This document shows, one piece after another, positions 55,671 to 63,298 of a stretch of DNA of 64,000 nucleotides. The stretch lies in assembly GCF_009827055.1 (NCBI RefSeq), contig NZ_WUMK01000004.1, positions 186,001 through 250,000 on the forward strand, read 5' to 3'. The translations under genes and the position numbers were made by a program. The DNA comes from Shinella kummerowiae. GTDB lineage: Bacteria > Pseudomonadota > Alphaproteobacteria > Rhizobiales > Rhizobiaceae. How positions within the stretch are numbered: the stretch's first letter is position 1; every line of letters begins with the position of its first letter. The notes beneath the pieces were generated by a model. The model searched no databases. It had not been told where the DNA came from and was given only the letters and a program-made list of their open reading frames with translations.

Positions 55671-56429
55671 ATGACCATTTATCAGCAGACTGACGTTGTT
55701 CTTTCCTCGCCATCCCTGTTCGGGACGGTGCGGGCCGACGAAAACGGAGCGAAGATTGCCAAGCTCCCGGGCCTCATCGATTGGTGGTCCGCCGATCCGA
55801 GCTTCACGGAACAGCGCAGCGACGGCACGCTCGACTGGTTCGGGCGTGTCAACCGCAAGACGCTGCGCACGCCCGGCACGGCGGTTCCGCTGTTCACGCA
55901 GGGGCTCGCTGGCCGCCACACGTTCGAGTTCGACGGCACCCAGGAGTTCGATGCGATCGACTTCGCCCTGCCAACAGCGACGGCGACCGTTGCGTTCGTG
56001 GCGCGGCTTGCCGACAACAATGCATCGCTGCGCACGCTGGTCGGTCCCGCGACAACGGCGGTCGGCGCGAAAAGCTTTTCATTTTCGTGGTCTTCCGGTA
56101 CGGCGCGCATCGTCCATAGCGGCACATCGCTCTTGATCGATGACCAGACCGGAACCTGGTACGATACCGACCTCTACGGCATGGTGACGCAATCCAATAT
56201 CAGCGGCATGTCGATCTGGCGCAATGGCACGCAGGCGAAGCGAGGCACCGGCCTCAATGCCGTGCTGACCGATACATCGCTTTCCGTCGGGAATGGCGGC
56301 GTAGGATCGACCGCACGGTTCATCGGCGAGATTTCCGACATCCTCGTCTTCGACGTCGATGTGAGCGCGACCGAATATGCCTCGTCGAGGGCCATCCTAA
56401 ACACGGTCCTGGCTGACTGGGCCAGTTGA
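55671..56429 (+). CDS. LamG/concanavalin-like tail lectin protein
   Basis: 252 residues; AAGGAAG ribosome site. The pattern GLIDWWSADPSF, then RHTFEFDGTQEFD and FIGEISDILVFDVDVSATEY, fits a laminin-G/concanavalin-A-like jelly roll used for glycan binding. N-terminus likely docks to the preceding spike. Confidence 0.75.
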   Translation: MTIYQQTDVVLSSPSLFGTVRADENGAKIAKLPGLIDWWSADPSFTEQRSDGTLDWFGRVNRKTLRTPGTAVPLFTQGLAGRHTFEFDGTQEFDAIDFALPTATATVAFVARLADNNASLRTLVGPATTAVGAKSFSFSWSSGTARIVHSGTSLLIDDQTGTWYDTDLYGMVTQSNISGMSIWRNGTQAKRGTGLNAVLTDTSLSVGNGGVGSTARFIGEISDILVFDVDVSATEYASSRAILNTVLADWAS

Positions 56430-56463
56430 TCGCCGGCTCAAATCCAATAGCCTTGGCCCTAGA

Positions 56464-57048
56464 TTATTCAATAGGTAGCGAGGCGAAGCCGAAGAAAACA
56501 GAGCTGAAGCCGACGGCGATCATGGCGAGACTAGCTAGAGATGGCCACCAATCTACCCTCAATGTCCGTACCCGTTCCAGAATCGACGCAACGGCGTCGC
56601 GGCCGAGTGTGTTATGCGAAATGTTGTGGAGGCTTTCCAAGTTCACGAAGAAGCAGGGCAGAATGTACGTGAGAAACATTTGCCAAATTGGCCATCTGTG
56701 TTCTTTGGGAACCTCCTTGAGATCCTCTTCGGTTATGCTCTCGGGCCGATATGTGATCCGGCTTGTGATCGCATCGGCCGCAGCTATCATAATAGCTAGC
56801 CGTCGTCGCTGCACGAGTTCCTGCCTCATGAAAGCGTGACATGCGATCATGCCACTCCAATACAACCAGTACATTAATTCAATTGGGCCGGCGTGCCGGT
56901 TTGAGAGAAGCTGCAGCAGAAGCACAGCGTTCGCCGTGAGAGTGAGGTAGGCCACGCTTTCCTTATGATTGTGAGCGGAATGCCATCGCTCCGTCTTAAC
57001 GGCCATGTCATCCCAGATTCGGGTTAGCCGATCTTCCAATTTCGTCAC
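56464..57048 (-). CDS. Four-helix membrane protein, candidate moron
   Basis: 194 residues from GTG 57048 (CGGAGATCG upstream); the frame is open to 57120 but lacks a better ribosome site there. Four membrane helices: around VAYLTLTANAVLLLQLL, ELMYWLYWSGMIACHAF, WPIWQMFLTYILPCFF and SLASLAMIAVGFSSVFFG, with a charged cytosolic middle. It is opposite to all neighbours, so it can be expressed in the lysogen. Superinfection exclusion is a reasonable guess; family not recognised. Confidence 0.7.
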   Translation of the reverse strand: MTKLEDRLTRIWDDMAVKTERWHSAHNHKESVAYLTLTANAVLLLQLLSNRHAGPIELMYWLYWSGMIACHAFMRQELVQRRRLAIMIAAADAITSRITYRPESITEEDLKEVPKEHRWPIWQMFLTYILPCFFVNLESLHNISHNTLGRDAVASILERVRTLRVDWWPSLASLAMIAVGFSSVFFGFASLPIE

Positions 57049-57120
57049 TTGTCGATCTCCGCCACCAGTTTGGGAGAGTGGAGCAAATCGCGGCAAAGTT
57101 GTCGAGGGGCCAGCCAGCAT

Positions 57121-57306
57121 TCTCTAGGCCTTCTCTGATCCGCGCCGGATCGTTTTCAACTGCAAGGAAATCCCCATGACAACGACCCTGGCCATCCAGG
57201 AGCGCGCGCGTCTCTGCGCGTAAAATCCCAAAATCCAAGGAGACCTTTATGGCTCGGGAAACCCTTCCCGTCGCCTAGTCTCTTTGGTGGCCCACAAGGA
57301 ACCCCA
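57121..57306 (+). other. Endolysin leader with two mini-ORFs
   Basis: ATG 57176 (AAGGAAATCCCC upstream) encodes 15 codons and ATG 57249 (AAGGAGACC upstream) encodes 9 codons. The first start region resembles the real endolysin start at 57307 (both read AAGGAA-CCCC-ATGACAA). They may be remnants of a duplicated start or translational leaders. The divergent promoter of the membrane protein gene should also lie here. Confidence 0.4.
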
Positions 57307-58245
57307 ATGACAATCACGACCACATCATCGCGTGGCCGCGCGTTTCTGCGTGACCACGAAGGCAACCCGCTGACCTGTTACCTGGATCCTGTCGGCGTCC
57401 CGACGATCGGGCAGGGGTTCACCATGCTTAGCGACGCAGTCCGGGCGGCGCTGGCAAAGCGCGGCATAACGAAACTTGTGCCGGGCAAGACCAAGATCAC
57501 CGCGGTGCAGTCCGATGAGATTTTGCTCGAGGTACTGGCCGCAGAATTCGAACCAGCCGTAGTTGAGGGAAGCCCATCCAGTCGTAAGCAGCATCAGATG
57601 GACGCTTCTGTCAGTGCGGTCTACAACCTCGGCACTGGCGCCATGGGCTGGCGGTGGGCCAAGCTTTGGCGCGATGGCCTGGTGAAAGAAGCGGCGGCCT
57701 ATCTTGGCAGCCACTACAACACGGCATCTGGCAAGCAGTTGCCAGGCCTTGCGCGCCGCCGCAAGGAGGAGGCCAACCTCTTCCTGAATGGCAACTATGC
57801 TGGAGTGACGTCGAGCAAGCCGGAAGGTGTTCCGCGCGAAGCGACCGTAGAACCGACGAAGCCGGACCCGGTCGTGAAAGAGGCGCAGGAAATCCTGACG
57901 TCGAAGGGTTTCAATCCCGGCTCCATTGACGGATGGATGGGCGAGAAGACCAAGGCGGCCATCATTGCCTACCAGAAAGCTCACCCGCACCTTGTGGCCG
58001 ACGGCATCCTCGGCCCGGCCACGCTCAGCCAGCTGCGACGCGATGCCGGTACGGTGAGGGAAGCCGTCACCAAGGGCGTTTCGAGCGCGGCAGGTTCTGG
58101 TGTGCTGGCATTCGCTGCTGGCCTGCCGTGGGGCTGGATTGCCGCTGGCGTGGCCATTCTCGTGGTTGGCTATGTGGCCTATCGCAAACGGGACGTTCTG
58201 GAGCGCTGGTGGAATACGGTGACGGGGAAGACCGTCGATGTTTAG
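57307..58245 (+). CDS. Endolysin: GH24 lysozyme, peptidoglycan-binding domain, C-terminal membrane anchor
   Basis: 312 residues. The lysozyme domain (1-165) has the catalytic Glu in RDHEGNPL and the TIGQGFT strand. A PG_binding_1 domain at about 190-255 includes GFNPGSIDGWMGEKTKAAI. One C-terminal membrane helix (~275-292) contains WGWIAAGVAILVVGYVAY. Anchoring the enzyme at its C-terminus is unusual compared with SAR endolysins. First gene of the lysis cassette. Confidence 0.9.
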   Translation: MTITTTSSRGRAFLRDHEGNPLTCYLDPVGVPTIGQGFTMLSDAVRAALAKRGITKLVPGKTKITAVQSDEILLEVLAAEFEPAVVEGSPSSRKQHQMDASVSAVYNLGTGAMGWRWAKLWRDGLVKEAAAYLGSHYNTASGKQLPGLARRRKEEANLFLNGNYAGVTSSKPEGVPREATVEPTKPDPVVKEAQEILTSKGFNPGSIDGWMGEKTKAAIIAYQKAHPHLVADGILGPATLSQLRRDAGTVREAVTKGVSSAAGSGVLAFAAGLPWGWIAAGVAILVVGYVAYRKRDVLERWWNTVTGKTVDV

Positions 58246-58483
58246 CGCTCTCTGGCTCAAATTCAAAGGCTACCTGGCAACGGCCGGCGTCGCGGTCGCG
58301 GTCATCGCGGGCGCCTTCCTCTATGGGCGCTCAGGCGGCAAGGCTGACGCTGAAGCCGAGCAGGCCCGTAACAACGCAAAAGCAATCAAGAAGGCGAGGG
58401 GCGTCGAAGATGCAGTTCAAGGTATGGGCAGCGCTGATGTTGACGCTGGTCTCGCTAAGTGGATGCGTGACGGCAAGCGGTAA
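58238..58483 (+). CDS. Rz-like inner-membrane spanin
   Basis: 81 residues: one N-terminal membrane helix (LATAGVAVAVIAGAFLYG) followed by a charged coiled coil. It overlaps the endolysin by 8 bases and contains the start of a lipoprotein gene in another frame, the classical Rz/Rz1 arrangement. Rather short for Rz. Confidence 0.7.
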   Translation: MFSALWLKFKGYLATAGVAVAVIAGAFLYGRSGGKADAEAEQARNNAKAIKKARGVEDAVQGMGSADVDAGLAKWMRDGKR

Positions 58484-58604
58484 TTTCTGCGATGTCGCGC
58501 GGGCCGTGCGCCCCAGTGTGGAAGACAAGATGACAGAAGAGACGAAGCGGCAGATCCTGCGCGAGAACGAAAAGCTGGCAAAGCTTTGCGGGGTGGTGCC
58601 GTGA
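58410..58604 (+). CDS. Rz1-like outer-membrane lipoprotein spanin
   Basis: 64 residues from ATG 58410, starting inside the Rz-like gene in a different frame. Signal peptide with lipobox LVSLSGC; mature part is short, charged and has three more cysteines in total. With the Rz-like protein it would bridge the membranes in the last lysis step. Confidence 0.75.
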   Translation: MQFKVWAALMLTLVSLSGCVTASGNFCDVARAVRPSVEDKMTEETKRQILRENEKLAKLCGVVP

Positions 58605-58915
58605 CGCCAGAAATTCTAACTGGCCTGCTTGGCCTTGTCACGCTGGTCGGCGCTGCCTTCGGGTATTGGCGCTACTTCGAATCGCGTGTTGCCGGCGCCA
58701 AGGATCGCGCTGACAAGGTCGCTGAAGACCTGGCTGCGCATCGCCTGCACACTGCCGAGACCTACGTCACAAAGTCAGGCATGCGAGAAATCAAGGACGA
58801 AATCCTCGGCGCCGTATCCGGCATCCGAGACGACGTTCGTCATCTGGCCACCCGCATCGACGGGATGCATGAGGCGGCCAACAAGGCCAAGCCCGTAACT
58901 AGACGCACTTCCTGA
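58601..58915 (+). CDS. Holin-like membrane protein with coiled coil
   Basis: 104 residues from GTG 58601, overlapping the Rz1-like stop. One N-terminal membrane helix (ILTGLLGLVTLVGAAFGYW) is followed by a long amphipathic coil. Position at the end of the lysis cassette suggests a holin or antiholin, but a single-helix topology is also seen in other phage proteins. Confidence 0.6.
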   Translation: MTPEILTGLLGLVTLVGAAFGYWRYFESRVAGAKDRADKVAEDLAAHRLHTAETYVTKSGMREIKDEILGAVSGIRDDVRHLATRIDGMHEAANKAKPVTRRTS

Positions 58916-58918
58916 TCT

Positions 58919-58956
58919 AGCCCCCTCTGCCTTGACGGTGGAGGGGGCTTTTTGTT
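58919..58956 (+). terminator. Late operon terminator
   Basis: AGCCCCCTC (58919-58927) / GAGGGGGCT (58941-58949) followed by TTTTGTTTG. It begins 3 bases after the last lysis gene. Confidence 0.88.
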
Positions 58957-59024
58957 TGTGCCTTAGTCGGAGGGGGGAGTCGACTAACTCGGATTCCTCG
59001 TCCTATTTGGGGTCCATTGTCCTG

Positions 59025-59130
59025 CAAAAAGAGGGCCCCGCCGAAGCGGGGCAAGGCATGCGGATCCAGAGACGCGCCCGTCTCCCGGCGGGCAGCAAGG
59101 ATTTTACCACGAGACGCGAGCGCGTAAAGA
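59025..59130 (-). repeat. Structured ~105 bp element, copy A
   Basis: Shares order and sequence with copy B (60391-60492). On the minus strand: TTTACGCGCTCG, stem GCCCG/CGGGC with variable loop, spacer GGGCGCG-T/C-CTCT, then GCCCCGC-TTCG-GCGGGGC followed by CCTCTTTTTG, which is terminator-like. Stems are conserved while loops vary and offsetting single-base indels occur. That suggests an RNA or DNA element, although a minus-strand frame shows weak protein similarity between the copies. Confidence 0.6.
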
Positions 59131-59232
59131 TCATACGCCGGCATACTCGATCGGCGCCGTCTACCGTGCGGCCTGGAACCGAGCGAACACCCCATCCGTT
59201 TTCAATAATGTTCGAAAACACGGGAGGGTGAG

Positions 59233-59475
59233 ATGTTCCACGCATCTGCCGGCGGCGGATTCGGCGCACAGGGCTATGGTCTGCGTGCGTCGATAAATGC
59301 CGCGATTGCGTATGATGAGGTCTGCGCCCAGCATAAGATCGAGGTTCAGTTCGAACCGCAGGCGATCATTATCCAGGGTCGAGTGCCGCCGGCAGTCGTT
59401 CAGCGGGTCCGCAGGATCATTGTCGAGGTTGCCGGGTCGGTCCCGGTCTGGGATCGGACGTTCTGGCTGGGGTGA
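59233..59475 (+). CDS. Hypothetical protein with BON-like half
   Basis: 80 residues; GGGAGGGTGAG before ATG 59233. The C-terminal half IEVQFEPQAIIIQGRVPPAV followed by VQRVRRIIVEVAG resembles a BON-type alpha/beta unit, only loosely. Monocistronic accessory gene. Confidence 0.65.
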   Translation: MFHASAGGGFGAQGYGLRASINAAIAYDEVCAQHKIEVQFEPQAIIIQGRVPPAVVQRVRRIIVEVAGSVPVWDRTFWLG

Positions 59476-59682
59476 ACGGTTTCAGCCTCTGATACACAGG
59501 CCGGCAGCTTGCTCCGCCCACCGAGCAGGCTTGAGGGCGACGATTCGAAGTTGACCTAATATTACGGTGTGAATTTTTTAATAGCCTTGGACGTAATATC
59601 CATGGCGGCAGCATAACGCCGCCATCGTCTCAGCTTTGCGAGCCCTCCTCCGAAGCAAATCAAGAACGAAGGACATGCGATA
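59476..59682. other. Non-coding interval with inverted repeats
   Basis: No gene seen. It contains an ATATTACG ... CGTAATAT inverted repeat (about 59560-59600) with a T6 run between the arms, and a GGCGGC/GCCGCC hairpin near 59605-59624. Probably promoter and operator sequence for the small gene that follows. Confidence 0.4.
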
Positions 59683-59898
59683 ATGTGGCTTAATCTCACG
59701 AAACCCGACGGAGCAAAGACCTCTATTGATTTCGGGAAGGTTTTACATTTCAGCGATCACAAGGCCGGAACCCAGGTCGTCGTGAACTCGTCTGTGCCCA
59801 GTAAGGAAAACGGCGCTCCCACGCCGTTGGTTCTTTACGTGGCTGAGAGCTTCGATTCAGTCGTAGCGGCACTCGGAGCCAAGAAAGTACGGCGATAG
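59683..59898 (+). CDS. Small hypothetical protein
   Basis: 71 residues, beta-rich (TSIDFGKVLHFSDHKAGTQV). GAAGGA 11 bases before ATG 59683. No family recognised; accessory gene of the right arm. Confidence 0.6.
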   Translation: MWLNLTKPDGAKTSIDFGKVLHFSDHKAGTQVVVNSSVPSKENGAPTPLVLYVAESFDSVVAALGAKKVRR

Positions 59899-59970
59899 GC
59901 GCCGAAATCCTTCAAAGATCAGCGTGGCGGCATCCCAACCGTCTTTGATATTAGTGTCGCACGATCGCGC

Positions 59971-60014
59971 AAAAAAAAGAAGGTCGCTTCGGAGGGGGAT
60001 CGAAGCGACCTTCT
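59971..60014 (-). terminator. Strong leftward terminator
   Basis: Perfect 14-bp stem AGAAGGTCGCTTCG (59978-59991) / CGAAGCGACCTTCT (60001-60014) with A-tract on the left, i.e. a T8 run on the minus strand. It ends the leftward gene at 60150-60359 after ~135 bases that hold no convincing gene. Confidence 0.88.
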
Positions 60015-60149
60015 GTTGCGGCGGGTCGGGAAACGACGTGAGCGTGGGCGCACATCACTTGCCGCGCAGATCAAACGGCGTTGTCTGCCGCTTGTTCCGC
60101 TCGCCCTATCGAACGGCCATTGGCAACGTCGTGCACTTCCCCCACGACA

Positions 60150-60359
60150 TCATGATTTGACCTCGCGCCATCGCCGAACCTCGAACATTTCGGCCACACC
60201 TTTACGCTTGAATTGCGGGCGCATTCTCGACTCCTTACCCGACGCATTTGCGCCAAGTAGGCCGAAGCGCTCTAGAACTCCGCGTTCGACTGTTCCGTCG
60301 TCTCGCTCATACAGGATCTCAAGACCAACAGGTGGGAGCGTAGTCTTCCATGCCGTCAT
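60150..60359 (-). CDS. Small hypothetical leftward protein
   Basis: 69 residues; GCAGGAGCATAGTGCG precedes ATG 60359, which is preferred over ATG 60377. Contains TTLPPVGLEILYERDDGTVE, similar in style to small phage accessory proteins. Basic C-terminus. No family assigned. Confidence 0.6.
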   Translation of the reverse strand: MTAWKTTLPPVGLEILYERDDGTVERGVLERFGLLGANASGKESRMRPQFKRKGVAEMFEVRRWREVKS

Positions 60360-60390
60360 CGCACTATGCTCCTGCATTCTCTAGCGCCAT

Positions 60391-60492
60391 AAAGAGAGCC
60401 CCGCCGGAGCGGGGCGAAGGTGCGACTCTAGAGGCGCGCCCGACTTCCGGCCGGGCAGCGTGGATATTATCACGCGAGCCGAGCGCGTAAAA
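60391..60492 (-). repeat. Structured ~105 bp element, copy B
   Basis: Second copy of the element at 59025. Minus strand: TTTTACGCGCTCG, stem GCCCG/CGGGC with a loop one base longer than in copy A, then GCCCCGC-TCCG-GCGGGGC followed by TCTCTTTATG. It lies just upstream of the leftward gene at 60150-60359. Confidence 0.6.
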
Positions 60493-60904
60493 GATGGTGA
60501 TCCGCAGGCCGGGCATTAAGGCGGGAGACCGATAAGCGGGGGCTCATCGATCTCCCTAATCCGGGCGACACCTGAGGCACCCGGGTATTCGTGACGGAAG
60601 CCGCTCGGCGGGATGTGCTTTACCGCTCCGCGGCCTCCGGCCTGCGTCGCAGCAGACTCTCCAAATATGGCGCTGACGAAATTTATTACAACGCCCGCGT
60701 CATCTCTCCGCCTGTCCGGTTCACGGTGCTGCCTGCTGAGAAGATAACCAGCCAAACCGGAAGCGACGGCGACGGATAGGTGGCATTCGCCGACGGTCGA
60801 AAAGGGTGCGAATCGACTGGCCGGTTTCCCGGTCATTTTTTTGCTCAACGCCCTGAAGTTTCAGCGTTTCGCCAGCGCGATTCCACTTTGAGCTTTTGCG
60901 CTAC
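60493..60904. other. Interval without a supportable gene
   Basis: Frames on both strands exist (minus 60516-60848, plus 60591-60779) but neither has a convincing ribosome site, start or family resemblance. I leave it unassigned; it may contain regulatory sequence for the leftward gene and element B. Confidence 0.4.
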
Positions 60905-61138
60905 TTATGCACCCTCAACGAGATCGTACTGACCAGCCTCAGAGAACGCCGGCTCGACGTCCTCGTTGGGCCATCGGATTTTCACGCCTCGGCCAAAAGC
61001 TGGAATGTGCGCGACTTCGACGACGATGCCCACGGCGTTTCGGTCGTTCCAGCGCGTGCGTTCCAATGTACTGCCGCTGCGGACCCTGACCTTGTCGCCA
61101 ACCTTGAGCGCCGGTCTACTTTCGTCCATGTCAACCAT
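60905..61138 (-). CDS. Small SH3/KOW-like hypothetical protein
   Basis: 77 residues from ATG 61138 (GGAGATGG upstream). The VGDKVRVRSGSTLERTRWND segment followed by GIVVEVAHIP resembles a KOW/SH3-like beta barrel. It is downstream of a leftward terminator, so it needs its own promoter. Confidence 0.6.
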   Translation of the reverse strand: MVDMDESRPALKVGDKVRVRSGSTLERTRWNDRNAVGIVVEVAHIPAFGRGVKIRWPNEDVEPAFSEAGQYDLVEGA

Positions 61139-61243
61139 CTCGCTATTCCATCTCCGGGATTTCACCCGCCTGAAACAGGATCGTCGGCGGGCCATAATCC
61201 CCCAGCGTCGGATCCGCATCGCGGCTCCAGGCCAACAAGCCCC

Positions 61244-61275
61244 AAAAAAAATGCCTCGCTGGGGATGGCGAGGCA
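61244..61275 (-). terminator. Terminator of the SRAP operon
   Basis: On the minus strand TGCCTCGC-CATCCCCA-GCGAGGCA followed by T8. It lies 55 bases after the stop of the 46-residue membrane protein gene. Confidence 0.88.
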
Positions 61276-61329
61276 AGAGGCTGAACTAAAAGTGGCGCGC
61301 GTTAAACGGCGGTGAAGGCGAATGGTTCC

Positions 61330-61470
61330 CTACCACCCCATAAAAATGCCGAGGGCGAGCCAAGCCGCCGCTCCGTTCAACACCGCCGCCGCAAACAGCG
61401 ACCAGTTCGACGGGCGGGACGCGGCCGGCAGTGCGGAGAATACCGCCAGGGCTGAGACCGCATAGATCAT
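61330..61470 (-). CDS. 46-residue two-helix membrane protein
   Basis: ATG 61470 overlaps the SRAP stop codon (ATGA). It encodes a hydrophobic peptide starting MIYAVSALAVFSALPAASRP, then a second helix (LFAAAVLNGAAAWLALGIFM) ending GW. Two predicted membrane segments joined by a short polar turn. The tight coupling to the DNA-damage protein gene is the main reason to believe it is real. Function unknown. Confidence 0.65.
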   Translation of the reverse strand: MIYAVSALAVFSALPAASRPSNWSLFAAAVLNGAAAWLALGIFMGW

Positions 61471-62138
61471 AGCGAATTCACGATCGGCGCCGGCCGCTCG
61501 GTGAACCTCGAACTGTTGATGTCACGGCTGACGCGATGCATCTGCATTTGTCCGTCGAGATGATGGCCGAGAATGCCCTTGAGGTTTTCCGCGGGCGTGT
61601 TGGGGTTCAGCCAACCGTCGAACACCTCTGGATCGAGGATGATGGGCATTCGGTCGTGGATCTGGCTGATGGGCGCAATCGATGGCGCGGTGATAATCGT
61701 GCAGCTCGTGACGTCGAGCTTCGAGTTGTGTGCCCACAAGCCCGCGAAGGCATACGGCGCGCCGCCAGGCATCTGGATCAGCCATGGGTCCTTGCCGCCG
61801 TCCTCTTCATTCTTCGTCCATTCATAAAAGCCGTCGGCGGGGATGAGGCAGCGGCGCACTTTGAATGCGTCACGGAAAGCCGGGGAGGAATCGACGGTCT
61901 CGATACGCGCGTTGAACATCGCGGCCTTCGGCATTTCCTTTGCCCAGTGCGGGACCAGCCACCACCGGCCGTCGTCGACCACCTGGTTGCCTTCGTCATC
62001 GAGCCGAACAAATGGCACCGTCTGCGTTGGGGCGACGTTGTAGCGCGCCTCGGTGTTCCGGATGAGGAATTTGTCGGTCAGGCGGTAGAGCCCGACGAGT
62101 TCGCGCCAGGACATCATCTGGGTGAAACGTCCACACAT
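61467..62138 (-). CDS. SRAP family protein (YedK/HMCES)
   Basis: Forms a covalent thiazolidine crosslink to abasic sites in single-stranded DNA. 223 residues from ATG 62138 so that Cys2 becomes N-terminal (MCGRF). Active-site set is complete: C2, N76 (MFNARIE), E106 (GFYEWTK) and H161 (QIHDRMP), close to E. coli YedK C2/N75/E105/H160. The frame extends three codons further upstream. Third from the end of the leftward operon. Confidence 0.93.
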   Translation of the reverse strand: MCGRFTQMMSWRELVGLYRLTDKFLIRNTEARYNVAPTQTVPFVRLDDEGNQVVDDGRWWLVPHWAKEMPKAAMFNARIETVDSSPAFRDAFKVRRCLIPADGFYEWTKNEEDGGKDPWLIQMPGGAPYAFAGLWAHNSKLDVTSCTIITAPSIAPISQIHDRMPIILDPEVFDGWLNPNTPAENLKGILGHHLDGQMQMHRVSRDINSSRFTERPAPIVNSL

Positions 62139-62152
62139 TCGATCCAATCCCC

Positions 62153-62377
62153 TCAGTCTTTGAGCTTTCTTATCGAGGCGCTTGTCCGGTCATTGCACTT
62201 GAGCGCGAGGATATGATGGTCCGCCAAGGAAGCGATCGCCACGCAGGCTTCGCCCTCATCCCACCCCGCCTTGAGTGCCTTCCAGACAAGCGCCTGGAAA
62301 TCGGCTTCGAGGGCTTCCTCGCACTGGAGAAAGCGGTCTTCCGCCTCACCGATCGGTAGTGGTCCACGAATAGCCAT
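62153..62377 (-). CDS. Small hypothetical protein
   Basis: 74 residues, mostly helical and acidic (EAEDRFLQCEEALEADFQAL). Ends 14 bases before the SRAP start, so co-transcribed with it. No family recognised. Confidence 0.65.
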   Translation of the reverse strand: MAIRGPLPIGEAEDRFLQCEEALEADFQALVWKALKAGWDEGEACVAIASLADHHILALKCNDRTSASIRKLKD

Positions 62378-62431
62378 GCACGAAGGATAGGGCGGGGCGC
62401 CTAGGTGGGCAAGGAGCCATTTGAGGGAGGG

Positions 62432-62779
62432 TTACCAACCGAACTTTCGGCCGCGCTCCTTCAAATCCGCTATTCGCTGTGAGAGAGCATCCGGCTTTGG
62501 CCCGGCGCGAGCAACACCTTCATCATACCAATCTTCAACACGCTTCGCAGCCTCCCAGGCCTCCGCCTCATGTCCGGATTGGGGCATCGGGCGCTCAAAC
62601 TCCCACCATGAGGAACAGCCGCCAGCCCAGATGAACATGCCTGCCTTTAAGCTCGTCTTGTCGCGATGGATGCGACCAATATAGAGATCGCCGTCGTAGG
62701 CCGCCCAGTCCTCGTCTGCCTCCCCGGGCCATGTGAGCCGCCACTGGTATTTCCGCTGCCATCCGGATGGATCGGGCAT
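62432..62779 (-). CDS. Hypothetical Trp-rich protein
   Basis: 115 residues; ATG 62779 overlaps the preceding stop (TGATG) behind CGCAAGGTG. Tryptophan-rich core (KYQWRLTWPGEADEDWAAYD) resembles small phage proteins that handle or mimic nucleic acid, but no family is assigned. Longer upstream frame overlaps the zinc-ribbon gene and is not preferred. Confidence 0.65.
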   Translation of the reverse strand: MPDPSGWQRKYQWRLTWPGEADEDWAAYDGDLYIGRIHRDKTSLKAGMFIWAGGCSSWWEFERPMPQSGHEAEAWEAAKRVEDWYDEGVARAGPKPDALSQRIADLKERGRKFGW

Positions 62780-63048
62780 CACCTTGCGGCCTTTGCGGCT
62801 ATCCATGTGTTCGTACCGTTGTTTCCGCACTTCCGGCATCGCAGAAACTGCCGGAGAATATAGAGGTGCACGTCGGCGCCGACGCTCTCCTGGAGACGCC
62901 AACGATCAATCGCGCCCTCGCGCTCGCATCTCGAGCAGTGGCCGCCGAGTTCGTACAATTGCGGTAGGTCGCCTAACGTCGGACGTGCTGGAGCGAAGAG
63001 CGCTTCGAGGTCTGTCCATTCGGGGCTCTCATCACGCCGCCTCGCCAC
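62779..63048 (-). CDS. Zinc-ribbon hypothetical protein
   Basis: 89 residues from GTG 63048. Two CxxC pairs, GHCSRCE and LRCRKCG, about 35 residues apart, indicate a zinc ribbon. Overlaps the next gene by one base. Leftward operon member; probably nucleic-acid binding, by inference only. Confidence 0.65.
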   Translation of the reverse strand: MARRRDESPEWTDLEALFAPARPTLGDLPQLYELGGHCSRCEREGAIDRWRLQESVGADVHLYILRQFLRCRKCGNNGTNTWIAAKAAR

Positions 63049-63052
63049 TCCA

Positions 63053-63280
63053 TCAATCCCGCTCAGCTTGTGGCCGCCATCCTCGCGTAAAGCCTGAGCT
63101 AATGGCGCGATCGGCCAATTGAAGCTGCCATCGCAGATATGCGCAGTCAGCCAGGAGCGTCGCGACTGCGGCTCGGACGTTTCCGCCGTGCCAAGCCAAG
63201 GCTTCGTCGACTTCGTTTCGAGGCTCGTGTGATTCTGCGCGCACGTTTCCGTTCTCCTGTGTTGCTGCCACAGTAGGCAT
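63053..63280 (-). CDS. Hypothetical protein, first gene of the SRAP operon
   Basis: 75 residues. The segment DEALAWHGGNVRAAVATLLA followed by GFTRGWRPQAERD is a pattern I have seen in small rhizobial mobile-element proteins; function unknown. Four bases separate it from the zinc-ribbon gene. The promoter with the LexA-like box lies ~20-50 bases upstream. Confidence 0.65.
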   Translation of the reverse strand: MPTVAATQENGNVRAESHEPRNEVDEALAWHGGNVRAAVATLLADCAYLRWQLQLADRAISSGFTRGWRPQAERD

Positions 63281-63298
63281 TCGTTCCGGTTTCGAGAT

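Noticed and set aside
60516-60848. 110-codon leftward frame
   Set aside because: TTG start without ribosome site, odd composition; left as unassigned interval.
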